Source: Spiro-02 sp964465155 (GTDB lineage Bacteria; Spirochaetota; Spirochaetia; Sphaerochaetales; Sphaerochaetaceae). From it: 64,000 nucleotides of DNA. The translations under genes were made by a program, and so were the position numbers. The notes below the pieces were generated by a model. The model had not been told where the DNA came from and searched no databases. It saw nothing but the letters and a program-made list of their open reading frames with translations. Position 1 is the first letter of the stretch. Each line of letters opens with the position of its first letter. Shown here piece by piece: positions 17,349 through 26,350 of this stretch. The DNA lies in the NCBI GenBank assembly GCA_964465155.1, contig CAYXIH010000005.1, positions 1-64,000 of the forward strand, read 5' to 3'.

Positions 17349-17470
17349 TGTTGCCTGCGGAATCTGAGAATCAGGCACGTTGTACAATAAGAAAAACGGG
17401 AAGTTCAATAAGATTGTGTCAAATTACAATAAATGTAAAGAAAAGATTGGATACTATGGTTTGATTGTAT

Positions 17471-17507
17471 AAAAACAAGGAAGTCCGCCAATTCGCAGAC
17501 TTCCTTG
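17471..17507 (-). terminator. Rho-independent terminator of glnS
   Basis: A 10-bp stem (17476-17485 with 17498-17507) is followed on the minus strand by TTTTT, ten bases past the glnS stop codon. Confidence 0.85.
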
Positions 17508-17516
17508 CAAGTATTG

Positions 17517-19232
17517 TTATATTCCCATCTTCTGCTTGAGCTTTGCCCAAGAGTCCTTGAGTGTCACCGTCCTGTTGAACACGGGGTGCTCGGGAGAATG
17601 GTCGACGCTGTCGGGGGTGAAGTACCCGTTTCGGATGAACTGCAGGTAGTCACCGGGCTTTGCATCGCGCAGGGAAGGTTCGACCTTGCAATGGTTGAGG
17701 ACCACCAGCGACTGCTCGTTGAGGTCATCGAGGTAGTTGCCGGTATCGCCACCGGGGTACTCTGTCTTGAAGAGCTTGTCATACAGGCGTACCTCACAGT
17801 CAATTGCCTGGTCTGCACTGACCCAATGGCTGGTCCCCTTGACCTTGCGCCCATCGGCAGTGGTGCCCCCACTGGACTGCGGGTCATAGGTACAATGCAC
17901 TTCCACGATCTTGCCATCTGCATCCTTGACGCATGACTGGGCAGTGATGTAGTAGGCGTGCTTGAGCCGTATCTCGTTGCCGGGGTAGAGCCGGTGGAAG
18001 CCCTTGGGAGGATTCTCCATGAAGTCCTCGCGCTCGATGTACAGCTCGCGTGAGAATGGAATCATGCGGGTTCCTGCATTGGGATCCTCTGGGTTGTTGT
18101 CGGCTTGGATGTACTCGACTTTTCCCTCAGGGTAGTTGTCGACGACCACCTTCAGGGGATCGAGGACTGCCATCACACGTTCGGCGCGTTTGTTGAGGTC
18201 CTCACGGACGCAGAACTCCATCAGGGAGTAGTCTACGACACCCTCGACCTTGGCTACGCCGACTCTGGATACGAAGTCACGCATCGACTCGGGGGAATAG
18301 CCGCGTCTGCGGATACCGCTGATCGTCGGCATCCGGGGGTCGTCCCAACCGGTGACGATGCCCAGCTTGACCAGGTTCAGCAGCTTGCGCTTGCTCATCA
18401 CCAGGTAGTTGATGTTCAGGCGGGCAAATTCATACTGGTGGGGAGCATGGTCGATGCCATCGATGCTGGTCGCCCAGTCGTATGCCGGACGGTGGTCCTC
18501 GAACTCAAGGGTGCAGATCGAATGGGTAATCCCTTCGATGGCATCGGAGATCGGGTGGGTATAGTCATACATGGGGTAGATGCACCAGGTGTCGCCGGTC
18601 CTGGGATGGGTGGCGAACTTGATGCGGTATATGGCGGGGTCGCGCATGTTGATGTTCGGGCTCGCCATGTCGATCTTCGCACGGAGGATGTAGGTACCCT
18701 CGGCATGCTTGCCTTGGCGCATTTCCTCAAAGAGCCTCAGGTTCTCCTCGATGCTGCGGTCACGGTCGGGGCTGTTCTTGCCAGGGGTGGTGAGGGTACC
18801 ACGGTACTCCTTCATCTGTTCCGGGGTCAGACTGTCGACGTAGGCTTTTCCCTCCTCGATGAGGCGCACGGCAATCTTGTACAGCTGTGGGTAGTAGTCG
18901 GAGGCATAGTACTCATACGGTTCCCAGTCGAAACCGAGCCAGCGGATGTCCGACTTGATGGAGTTGATGTATTCGACATCTTCTTTCTCCGGGTTCGTAT
19001 CGTCCAGGCGCAGGTGGCATCTTCCACCATACTTTTGTGCCAGGCCAAAGTTGATGCTGATGGACTTGATGTGCCCGATGTGGAGGTATCCATTGGGTTC
19101 TGGTGGGAAGCGGGTCACGATCGTATTGTCGGGTACCCGTCCGTTGGCCAAGTCATCCTCGATGATGCGCTCGATGAAATTCAGCGGAGCCTTCTCCTCT
19201 GTTGCTGCAGTTGCCGGTGTTGCGTCAGCCAT
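17517..19232 (-). CDS. glnS: Glutaminyl-tRNA synthetase
   Basis: 571 aa from the ATG at 19232, chosen because AGGAAGGA lies just upstream; the frame is open for another 25 codons. The class I signatures are PPEPNGYLHIGH (HIGH at 51-54) and VMSKRKLL (KMSKS-like). The catalytic domain is followed by the two anticodon-binding beta-barrels characteristic of GlnRS. It charges tRNA-Gln in the cytoplasm, implying direct glutaminylation rather than, or in addition to, the amidotransferase route. A short Ala/Thr-rich N-terminal extension (MADATPATAATEE) precedes the core. Confidence 0.95.
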   Translation of the reverse strand: MADATPATAATEEKAPLNFIERIIEDDLANGRVPDNTIVTRFPPEPNGYLHIGHIKSISINFGLAQKYGGRCHLRLDDTNPEKEDVEYINSIKSDIRWLGFDWEPYEYYASDYYPQLYKIAVRLIEEGKAYVDSLTPEQMKEYRGTLTTPGKNSPDRDRSIEENLRLFEEMRQGKHAEGTYILRAKIDMASPNINMRDPAIYRIKFATHPRTGDTWCIYPMYDYTHPISDAIEGITHSICTLEFEDHRPAYDWATSIDGIDHAPHQYEFARLNINYLVMSKRKLLNLVKLGIVTGWDDPRMPTISGIRRRGYSPESMRDFVSRVGVAKVEGVVDYSLMEFCVREDLNKRAERVMAVLDPLKVVVDNYPEGKVEYIQADNNPEDPNAGTRMIPFSRELYIEREDFMENPPKGFHRLYPGNEIRLKHAYYITAQSCVKDADGKIVEVHCTYDPQSSGGTTADGRKVKGTSHWVSADQAIDCEVRLYDKLFKTEYPGGDTGNYLDDLNEQSLVVLNHCKVEPSLRDAKPGDYLQFIRNGYFTPDSVDHSPEHPVFNRTVTLKDSWAKLKQKMGI

Positions 19233-19413
19233 ATAATCCTTCCTGTGTCCTTTCAAAGGGACCTTCTTGATGATACCGCATCGTAGCACAAGCGTTTTGC
19301 TTGTCATAGTGCACCACTACCGAAAATATGATGAAAAGGGGTGGTAGACCCCTGCAAACAATTATTGTTTTCTGGCATACTGGGTCCATCACCTGAAAGG
19401 AAATCAAAACCAC

Positions 19414-21332
19414 ATGTCCAACATCGCTTCTAGGTTTGCGTCTGAACTCCGTAGCGAGTTCTCGGGCTACAACGCCTCTTCCTGCTCCAAGGACCTGCTT
19501 GCAGGCCTGACCGTAGCAGCCGTCGCCCTGCCATTGGCCCTTGCCTTCGGCGTGAGTTCGGGTGCCGACGCAGCAGCCGGCCTCATCACCGCCATTATCG
19601 CAGGACTCCTCATCGGATCGCTCTCGGGCGCTTCATACCAGATCTCCGGTCCGACCGGAGCCATGACAGCTATCCTTGCGGGGCTTTCCGCCCAGTATGG
19701 GATGCAGGGTGTCTTCATAGCTGGTTTCATCAGCGGAGCCATCCTGCTGGTGGCAGGACTGCTACGGTTTGGGGTGGTGGTCTCCTTCATCCCAGCTCCC
19801 GTCATCACGGGATTCACCAGTGGCATTGCCGTGATCATCTTCCTCGGGCAGGTCGACAACTTCTTCGGGACCACCAGCGTAGGTGACGACACCCTCAAGA
19901 AACTTCTCTCCTATGGTACGCTTGGGTTTGCCCCACAGCTCTGGCCGGTCCTCTTCGGTATCCTGGTGGTGGTCATCATGGTCCTGTGGCCCAAGAAATG
20001 GAATGCACGGTTCCCCTCGTCGCTGTTGGCCATCATCGTTGCGTTGGTCGTCCAGCTGTTCATGGACTTGCCTGTTGCGGAAGTCGGTGCGATCCCCCGC
20101 TCCCTGATGAGCGAGAACCGCCTGACCTTCTCGACGATCCCATGGATGAACTTGGGCGAGTTCCTGATCCCTGCGGTCAGCATCGCTGCGCTGGGGATGG
20201 TCGAGAGCTTGCTCTGTGGCGCGGCAGCAGGAAAGATGAAGGATGAGAAGCTCAACTCTCAGCAGGAACTCCTTGCCCAGGGCTTGGGGAACATGGTGAT
20301 CCCGTTCTTTGGTGGTGTTCCCGCCACTGCGGCCATCGCCCGTACCTCCGTTGCGATCAAGAGTGGTGGGGCTACCCGCCTGACGAGTGTATTCCATGCC
20401 GTAGTGCTGTTGTGCTCCATGTTCTTCCTGGGGCCTGTGATGAGCCGCATCCCTCTTTCTGCATTGGCGGGTGTCCTGATGGTCACTGCTTGGAGAATGA
20501 ACGAATGGGAGGCCATCCGTCAGATTTTCTCCAGGAAGATGAAGACTTCCATCGCACAGTTCTGCGTGACCATGGCAGCCACGGTGGTGTTCGACCTGAC
20601 CATGGCGATAGTCATCGGCATTGTCTTCTCGATGGTGTTGTTCGTAGTGCGCCAGCGTGACCTGAGCATTGAAGTCGATGCTCCATCCATCAAGGGTGAC
20701 GACAGCCAGACGAAAGTGGTGTATGTCGATGGTGCGATGTTCTTTGGTACCCAAGACAAGCTTACGACGGTGGTGGACCGGTTGGTGGGAAGTGGTTGCC
20801 GCCGCATCGTGGTGTCGCTACGCGGGGTGCTGACGATCGACCACTCGGAGGTAACCGAGCTTGAGGCCATCGTCAAGTCGTGCCGCAAGCGCAAGGTCTT
20901 CATTGCCTTTGCAGGCGTCCAGCCGCGGGTGATGAAGATGTTCGAGCGCTTGGGCTTTGACGTGGCCGTAGGAAAGGAGTACTTCTACAGCAGTGCTGTC
21001 GTTGCAGTCGACTCCTTCAGCGGTGAATCNNNNNNNNNNNNNNNNNNNNNNNNNNNNNNNNNNNNNNNNNNNNNNNNNNNNNNNNNNNNNNNNNNNNNNN
21101 NNNNNNNNNNNNNNNNNNNNNNNNNNNNNAGGAGTACTTCTACAGCAGTGCTGTCGTTGCAGTCGACTCCTTCAGCGGTGAATCCGACGAGGTGCATGTA
21201 TATGCAAGCTCGGAGAACGACACGACCATCGAGGGAAGGTCTGAGTTGGCACAGCAGCAACCAAAGGAGACGGACTTGCCCATTGATGGGAAGGAGAAAT
21301 CCCTGAGGAAGAGTGCCGGTCCATCTGCCTGA
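19414..21332 (+). CDS. SulP-family anion transporter with STAS domain
   Basis: As written the frame is broken by a gap and a duplicated 55-bp segment. After removing both (155 bases), it reads through as a 587-aa protein ending at 21332. It has about 10-12 membrane segments with SulP motifs (GLTVAAVALPLALAFGVSSG, SYQISGPTGAMTAIL), then a C-terminal STAS domain (about residues 430-545) and a hydrophilic tail rich in Glu, Lys and Ser. SulP proteins import sulfate, bicarbonate or dicarboxylates; the substrate is not evident. GAAAGGA precedes the ATG. The tail overlaps a convergent frame on the other strand. Confidence 0.9.
20975..21184. other. Assembly artefact: 55-bp segment duplicated on both sides of a 100-N gap
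   Basis: Bases 20975-21029 are identical to 21130-21184, with exactly 100 N between. The contig ends overlap but were scaffolded instead of merged. Collapsing one copy and the gap restores an uninterrupted SulP frame (…SGESDEVHV…). Confidence 0.95.
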
Positions 21333-21745
21333 GCTACACACAGGCGCATGGACATTCCCATCCGCTGCAGTTCCCAACGGACGTTGGGGCCCTGATGTGG
21401 CTCCAATGTCCATGTGCAGGAGTCTGCCGATCCCCTTGTGCACAGGCGTGCATGGACATGGAGCTTGCCGTCATCGGCAATCCATGCCGATGTCCAGAGC
21501 CAGTCGTTGGGGTCTTGGTGGACGCATACACCACATCTGGCGATATCTGGTCCAACCTGCAGGACATCACTGCTGCATGAGAATACAAAGTCCTCGTCGC
21601 TGACGGCAAGCATCCGCAGGTTCCCTGCGGATGAGTCGTCTCTGAGGGTGCCAGCCTTGACTGGGACGGTGGTCGAACGTGATGTGCGTGTGGCTCCATG
21701 GGGGAGTTTGTTCCAACGCATCTCTTTCATCAGTGCTTTCTTCAT
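21140..21745 (-). CDS. DUF1349-like beta-sandwich protein
   Basis: Up to about 202 aa from the ATG at 21745. The middle (GVCVHQDPNDWLWTSAWIADDGKLHVHARL, then WELQRMGMSMRLCVAQADG and FLRDFSFP) resembles the DUF1349 concanavalin-like fold, in which a buried Trp and an 'R-G-x-s-x-x' strand recur. The coding signal is convincing between about 21330 and 21745. The last 60 codons are antisense to the 3' end of the SulP gene, so the true protein may overlap it or the downstream part may be decayed. The ribosome site is weak. Confidence 0.5.
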   Translation of the reverse strand: MKKALMKEMRWNKLPHGATRTSRSTTVPVKAGTLRDDSSAGNLRMLAVSDEDFVFSCSSDVLQVGPDIARCGVCVHQDPNDWLWTSAWIADDGKLHVHARLCTRGSADSCTWTLEPHQGPNVRWELQRMGMSMRLCVAQADGPALFLRDFSFPSMGKSVSFGCCCANSDLPSMVVSFSELAYTCTSSDSPLKESTATTALL

Positions 21746-21835
21746 GCCTGCAGTATATCTGGAGTACAGAGAGACCTCAAGTAACTTCACGATGGACACG
21801 CTCTTGTGGTATCCTGCTATCAGCAGGAGGTCCAC

Positions 21836-22642
21836 ATGAGAAGTCCCAAAGAGTATTCGCTGCAGAGATCGTTCCTTTCCTTGTTCGAGAAGGATTCGTT
21901 GAGCGCAAGGATCGCCAAGGCATTGGTCAACGACGAGGAAGTGCAGGCTATCCAGGACTACGGCAATACCGTCTCCATCGTACGGCTTGGGTTCAATGAC
22001 CATGGGCCGGTGCATATGCGCCAAGTTGCGCACAATGCAGTGGTGATGATGAACCTCCTACGTGAGGCTGGCGTGAAGACGAGCTTGGAGACGGAAGGAG
22101 AGGGGACATTCGACGATAGCCTGTGCGCCGTGGTCTTGGCTTCGATGCTCCATGACCTTGGGATGTCGGTAGGACGCCAGGACCATGAGCTGACCAGCTG
22201 CATGCTTGCCCAGCCCATCATCCAGCGGGTCTTGGACGCCGAGATACCCAATGACCTGCACAAGCGGGTCGTCATCCGTTCCCTTGCCATGGAGGGTATC
22301 ATCGGGCACATGGGCATCCGCAGGATACATTCCATCGAAGCAGGTATCATCCTGGTGGCCGATGGATGCGACATGCGCAAGGGGCGTGCACGCATCCCCC
22401 TTTCGCTGAACACTTCCCCTCGCACTGGGGACATCCACAAATACTCGGCGAACTCCATAGAGGACGTTCGTATTACCGCTGGGGAAGGTTTCCCGATCAA
22501 GATTGCAGTGGAGATGTCCTCCTTGGTCGGTATGTTCCAGATCGAGGAGGTGCTGATGCCCAAGATCAACATGAGCCCAGCCAAGCAGTACGTGGAGGTA
22601 TATGCCCACGTGACCGGCGAGGAGCCGAAGAGATACCTGTAG
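21836..22642 (+). CDS. HD-domain phosphohydrolase
   Basis: 268 aa, cytoplasmic. The HD metal motif is assembled from H60 (GPVHMRQVAHN), H106-D107 (ASMLHDLGMS) and later Asp/His residues. Such proteins hydrolyse nucleotides or cyclic dinucleotides. The start ATG at 21836 follows AGGAGG. It is nine bases upstream of the sugar kinase, so the two are probably co-transcribed. The C-terminal 60 residues (KIAVEMSSLVGMFQIEEVLMPKI) form an additional domain that I cannot name. Confidence 0.8.
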   Translation: MRSPKEYSLQRSFLSLFEKDSLSARIAKALVNDEEVQAIQDYGNTVSIVRLGFNDHGPVHMRQVAHNAVVMMNLLREAGVKTSLETEGEGTFDDSLCAVVLASMLHDLGMSVGRQDHELTSCMLAQPIIQRVLDAEIPNDLHKRVVIRSLAMEGIIGHMGIRRIHSIEAGIILVADGCDMRKGRARIPLSLNTSPRTGDIHKYSANSIEDVRITAGEGFPIKIAVEMSSLVGMFQIEEVLMPKINMSPAKQYVEVYAHVTGEEPKRYL

Positions 22643-22651
22643 GAGGGTAGC

Positions 22652-23611
22652 ATGATAGCAGTAGTTGGTGAATCGCTGATTGACTTCATAGCACAGGAGG
22701 AACGTGCAGACGGCCAGACGTACGATTCCCATGTCGGTGGGTGTGGGCTGAACACCGCAACGGCCATAGCAAGGCTTGAGACACCCGTGATCTTCTTGGG
22801 TGGGATCTCAGCTGATATGTTCGGCAAGCGGATCATTGAACACCTTGTGAGGAACCAGGCCCTGTTCGATCCTGATTTGTGCTGCATGGCAGTGCCTTCG
22901 ATGCTGGCGTTTGCCAATGTCGATTCCCGGGGTGCTGCTTCATATGCCTTCTATTGCAGGGGTACGGCACCTATGGTCATTACCGAGGAACAACTGTGTA
23001 GTTCGTTCTCGGAGAACAAGGATATCAGAATCGTCCATATTGGTTCGGTGAGCCTGACCATGCGCCCCGCTTCACGCTCCATCTTGGACAGCGTGCAGTT
23101 CATGGACCCCCACCCGGTAGTCTGCTTTGATCCAAACATCCGCCCAGCTGTCATAGATGACATGCAGGCTTACTTGGCAACCTTCTGGGATGCGGCGCGC
23201 ATGAGCGACATCATCAAGCTCAGCGACGACGACTTGTCGCTGGTCTTCCCACAGGAACCCGACTTTGACAGCGCTGCCGCCGCCTTGCGCAATGCTTGTG
23301 GTGCCCATATCGTCATCACACGCGGGGCCCAGGGTTCGGTTTGGTATACCCCCGATGGCCGGGTCATCTCCCATGAAGCTGCAACGGTTGATGTTGTCGA
23401 TACCGTAGGGGCAGGGGATACGTTCGGTGGTGCAATCCTCTCGTATATCTATTCCCATGGGCTGACTGGTGTCGATGGGGAACCTCCAGTGCTGGCTACG
23501 TTGGATGATGTGACCATTGCAAAGATCCTGGCTTTCGCAACCCAAGCAGCAGCAGTCACCTGCTCCCGCGCCGGTTGCAATCCCCCGACGCTGAAGGAGC
23601 TGGGCTGCTAA
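22652..23611 (+). CDS. PfkB-family carbohydrate kinase (fructokinase-like)
   Basis: 319 aa, full length. The N-terminal GE-x-LIDF (GESLIDFIAQEE) and GGCGLNTATAIARL glycine motif, and the C-terminal DTVGAGDTFGGAIL (residues 250-263, catalytic base D256), define the ribokinase/PfkB family. The opening motif resembles bacterial fructokinases. It phosphorylates a sugar after uptake; the substrate is not certain. AGGAGGG precedes the ATG. apbE follows with a one-base gap. Confidence 0.9.
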   Translation: MIAVVGESLIDFIAQEERADGQTYDSHVGGCGLNTATAIARLETPVIFLGGISADMFGKRIIEHLVRNQALFDPDLCCMAVPSMLAFANVDSRGAASYAFYCRGTAPMVITEEQLCSSFSENKDIRIVHIGSVSLTMRPASRSILDSVQFMDPHPVVCFDPNIRPAVIDDMQAYLATFWDAARMSDIIKLSDDDLSLVFPQEPDFDSAAAALRNACGAHIVITRGAQGSVWYTPDGRVISHEAATVDVVDTVGAGDTFGGAILSYIYSHGLTGVDGEPPVLATLDDVTIAKILAFATQAAAVTCSRAGCNPPTLKELGC

Positions 23612-23612
23612 G

Positions 23613-24689
23613 ATGCACAGAAAACCATATTTCCTGTTCCTGTGCTGCCTGTTGGTGGTATTGGTCTCCTGTTCCAAGCAGGCCAACAACCAGGATGCCG
23701 ACTACTCCAAGATGGAGCTGATGCTCGGTACTGTTTGCAAGATTACCATCACCGATGGGCAATTCAGCCAAAACCAGGCCAATGAGATCTTGGATGCCTG
23801 CTTTGCGGAGATCAATACCATCGAGCAACTGATCAGCCGCAATATTGCAACCAGCGAAGTTTCCCAAGTCAATGCCGCCGCAGGCAAGCAGCCGGTGGTG
23901 GTCAGCAAGCGGGTATTCGACCTGGTTAAGACCGCCGTGTCCTATGCAGAGTTGACCGGCGGTGCGTTCAACCCTGCAATTGGTCCGCTAGTCTCGCTAT
24001 GGGGCATTGCTACCGACCATCCGTACCTCCCCACCCAGGAAGAGATCGAGGCAGTCCTCCCCCTGATCGACTACCATGACATCATCCTCGATGCAGCAAC
24101 GTCGACCGTCTTCCTAGCACGGACGGGCATGTCGCTGGATCTGGGTGGCATCGGAAAGGGGTATAGCGCCGATGCAGTGAAACAGATCCTTGAGTCGCGG
24201 AAGGTCAAGAGTGCCTTGGTGAACCTTGGAGGGAATATCCTGGTCGTCGGCAACAAGGCCGATGGGCAGCCCTGGCGTATTGGGTTGCAGGACCCGACAT
24301 CCAAGCGCGGCGAATACTTCATGACCGTCTCTGTGACAAACCAGTCGGTGGTGACCAGTGGTCCCTATGAACGGTTCTTCGAGCAGGATGGGGTGGTCTA
24401 CCATCATATCCTTGACCCCAAGACCGGATATCCTGCAGATACCGACATCGTCAGTTCCACCATGATTTCCGACAGCTCCACCATGGCAGATGCATTTTCA
24501 ACTGCAACCTTTGTCCTAGGGTTGGAAAAGAGCATGGAGCTCCTCCATTCCATCCCCACCATCGACGGGGTGTTCCTGTTGGATTCTGGTGAGGTAGCGA
24601 TTACCCAGGACCTCTTGCAGCAAGACCAGCGCTGGCGCATTCGCTCTGATGCAATCCAGGTGTTGGTATCTGAATCCAAGGGCGTCTGA
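23613..24689 (+). CDS. apbE: FAD:protein FMN transferase, lipoprotein
   Basis: 358 aa. A signal peptide with a lipobox (VVLVSC, lipidated Cys about residue 20) places it on the outer face of the inner membrane. The ApbE motifs follow: MLGTVCKIT, LDLGGIGKGYSADAV, ALVNLGGNILVVG and HHILDPKTGYPA. ApbE moves FMN from FAD onto threonine in flavoprotein subunits such as RnfG/NqrC, typical of anaerobes with Rnf complexes. Possible co-transcription with pfkB (one-base gap). Confidence 0.93.
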   Translation: MHRKPYFLFLCCLLVVLVSCSKQANNQDADYSKMELMLGTVCKITITDGQFSQNQANEILDACFAEINTIEQLISRNIATSEVSQVNAAAGKQPVVVSKRVFDLVKTAVSYAELTGGAFNPAIGPLVSLWGIATDHPYLPTQEEIEAVLPLIDYHDIILDAATSTVFLARTGMSLDLGGIGKGYSADAVKQILESRKVKSALVNLGGNILVVGNKADGQPWRIGLQDPTSKRGEYFMTVSVTNQSVVTSGPYERFFEQDGVVYHHILDPKTGYPADTDIVSSTMISDSSTMADAFSTATFVLGLEKSMELLHSIPTIDGVFLLDSGEVAITQDLLQQDQRWRIRSDAIQVLVSESKGV

Positions 24690-24690
24690 A

Positions 24691-24708
24691 GGTAATGACA
24701 TCATTACC
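24691..24708. promoter_or_regulatory. Perfect inverted repeat between apbE and the MATE gene
   Basis: GGTAATGA-CA-TCATTACC is an 8-bp perfect inverted repeat with a 2-bp centre, starting directly after the apbE stop codon and 36 bases before the MATE start. The tight centre suits a dimeric regulator better than an RNA hairpin. No regulator gene lies next to it. Confidence 0.4.
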
Positions 24709-24744
24709 CCTTTGTGATAGCTTGTAGCGACACACAACAGGGGT

Positions 24745-26283
24745 ATGTCCACCATGAATCAAGTTCGTTCTGATATTCCACGCAGCTTGCAGTCGTCGTC
24801 GTTGACCCGTCAGCTGCTGGTCGTAGCCCTTCCCATCGTCGGGACGAACCTGCTGCAGACGCTGTACAACCTCATCGACACATGGTTTTTGGGACGTCTT
24901 GGCGCAGAGGCGCTGTCTGCCCCTTCGATTACCATGAACATCTCCAATTTCCTGATTGTGTTCGGCACGGCTTTCTCCATTGCCGGAACCACATTGATCA
25001 GCCAGACCTATGGTGCCAATTCCCATGACCAGGAGCGGATTGATTTCCTTGCCAGCCAGGTGTTCCTCATCAACATCCTGATGTCGGTTGTCGTCATGGT
25101 GCTGGGGGTATTGCTCACAGGCCCGCTGTGTACGCTGATGCGCGTTCCCGTCGGTCTTACCTACGACTATACCTATGCCTACATGTCCCTGACATTCCTG
25201 GGGATGCCATTCATGTTCACCGACATGATCTTGCGGGGGACGCTGCAGGGGATGGGCAACTCCGTCACCCCGCTGGTCGTCCAGCTGGTGGCAGTGCTGT
25301 TGAACCTGGTCCTTGACCCGATATTCATTTTCGGATTGGGGCCTGTCCCTGCCATGGGGGTTGCAGGTGCAGCAACCGCGACCAATATTGCACGGTTCGT
25401 CTCCTTTGCCATAGGGATGTACATCCTCCTTTCGGGGTGCAAGGGACTGCGGGTGCGCAAGAAGTATCTCAGGCCCGATGGTGCATGCTATCGCCTGATC
25501 TTCCGCATCGGGCTTCCCGCTGCGTTGGGCCAAGCGTTCAGTTCGTTGGGCTTTGCCGTGATACAGGGTGTCGTCAACTCCTTTGGGCCTGCTGTGATCG
25601 CGGCCTTTGGCGTTGGCAACAAGATCACGGGGCTGTTCAATATGCCTGCCATGGGTATCAGCCAGGGGGTAGCGGTCGTCAGTGCCCGCAAGCTGGGGGA
25701 GGACAAGCCCAAGGAGGCTGAGAAGGTCTGCACCATCGGCATGGTGATCACAGGGGTCTTCATCAGCTTGGGCATGTGCTACTGCTTCTTCTTTGGCAAG
25801 GACTTGATGCGGTTCTTTGTCGATGACCCAGAGGTCATTGCCTATGGAGTGCAGTTCTTCCATGTGATCAGCTTCTCGGTTGCCATCTTTGCAGTCTATA
25901 CGGTCATCACAGGTGCCTTCCAAGGCGGTGGTGTCACCCGCCCGGTGATGATGTTCAACATCGTGCGGCTGTGGGGCCTGCGTGTCCCATTGTCCTACCT
26001 CCTTCCGTTGGTATTCGGAATGGGTACCATGGGGATCTGGATTGCCATGGTGACTTCGAACTTGGTTGTCTCCATCTGGGCATTCGCCTTGTTCGCCACA
26101 GGGTCATGGAAGCATAAGATCGACATGTCCCGCATCGGCAAGCAGGCCAAGGTCGAGTCACAGGCACCGGTCGTGGCGGTGATGACCGAGACCGACCCGT
26201 TCACCGAGGGTGTCGGTGCCGGCGCAGACGTCGACCAAATCCTTGACTTGGAAAATACAATAGGAAAGGTCACTCCCTCCTGA
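24745..26283 (+). CDS. MATE-family multidrug/cation antiporter
   Basis: 512 aa with twelve predicted membrane segments in two homologous halves, the usual MATE arrangement. PIVGTNLLQTLYNLIDTWFLGRLG is the family N-terminal signature. It exports drugs or metabolites using Na+ or H+. The C-terminal 60 residues are hydrophilic and acidic, a tail longer than usual for the family. The HtrA gene starts 67 bases downstream. Confidence 0.92.
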   Translation: MSTMNQVRSDIPRSLQSSSLTRQLLVVALPIVGTNLLQTLYNLIDTWFLGRLGAEALSAPSITMNISNFLIVFGTAFSIAGTTLISQTYGANSHDQERIDFLASQVFLINILMSVVVMVLGVLLTGPLCTLMRVPVGLTYDYTYAYMSLTFLGMPFMFTDMILRGTLQGMGNSVTPLVVQLVAVLLNLVLDPIFIFGLGPVPAMGVAGAATATNIARFVSFAIGMYILLSGCKGLRVRKKYLRPDGACYRLIFRIGLPAALGQAFSSLGFAVIQGVVNSFGPAVIAAFGVGNKITGLFNMPAMGISQGVAVVSARKLGEDKPKEAEKVCTIGMVITGVFISLGMCYCFFFGKDLMRFFVDDPEVIAYGVQFFHVISFSVAIFAVYTVITGAFQGGGVTRPVMMFNIVRLWGLRVPLSYLLPLVFGMGTMGIWIAMVTSNLVVSIWAFALFATGSWKHKIDMSRIGKQAKVESQAPVVAVMTETDPFTEGVGAGADVDQILDLENTIGKVTPS

Positions 26284-26350
26284 CTCCCCTTGTGTCATGC
26301 AGAAGCTGTGATGTACAATAGATTCGAATCCTCGATACACCGGAGCATCA

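Noticed and set aside
20975..21184. A true 55-bp duplication or insertion inside the SulP gene
   Set aside because: The copies are identical and flank an exact 100-N filler, and merging restores the frame; an assembly artefact is simpler.
24601..25923. 440-codon minus-strand frame opposite the MATE gene
   Set aside because: Its composition (many Asp, His, Gln) is that of an antisense shadow of hydrophobic membrane-protein codons; no start signal.
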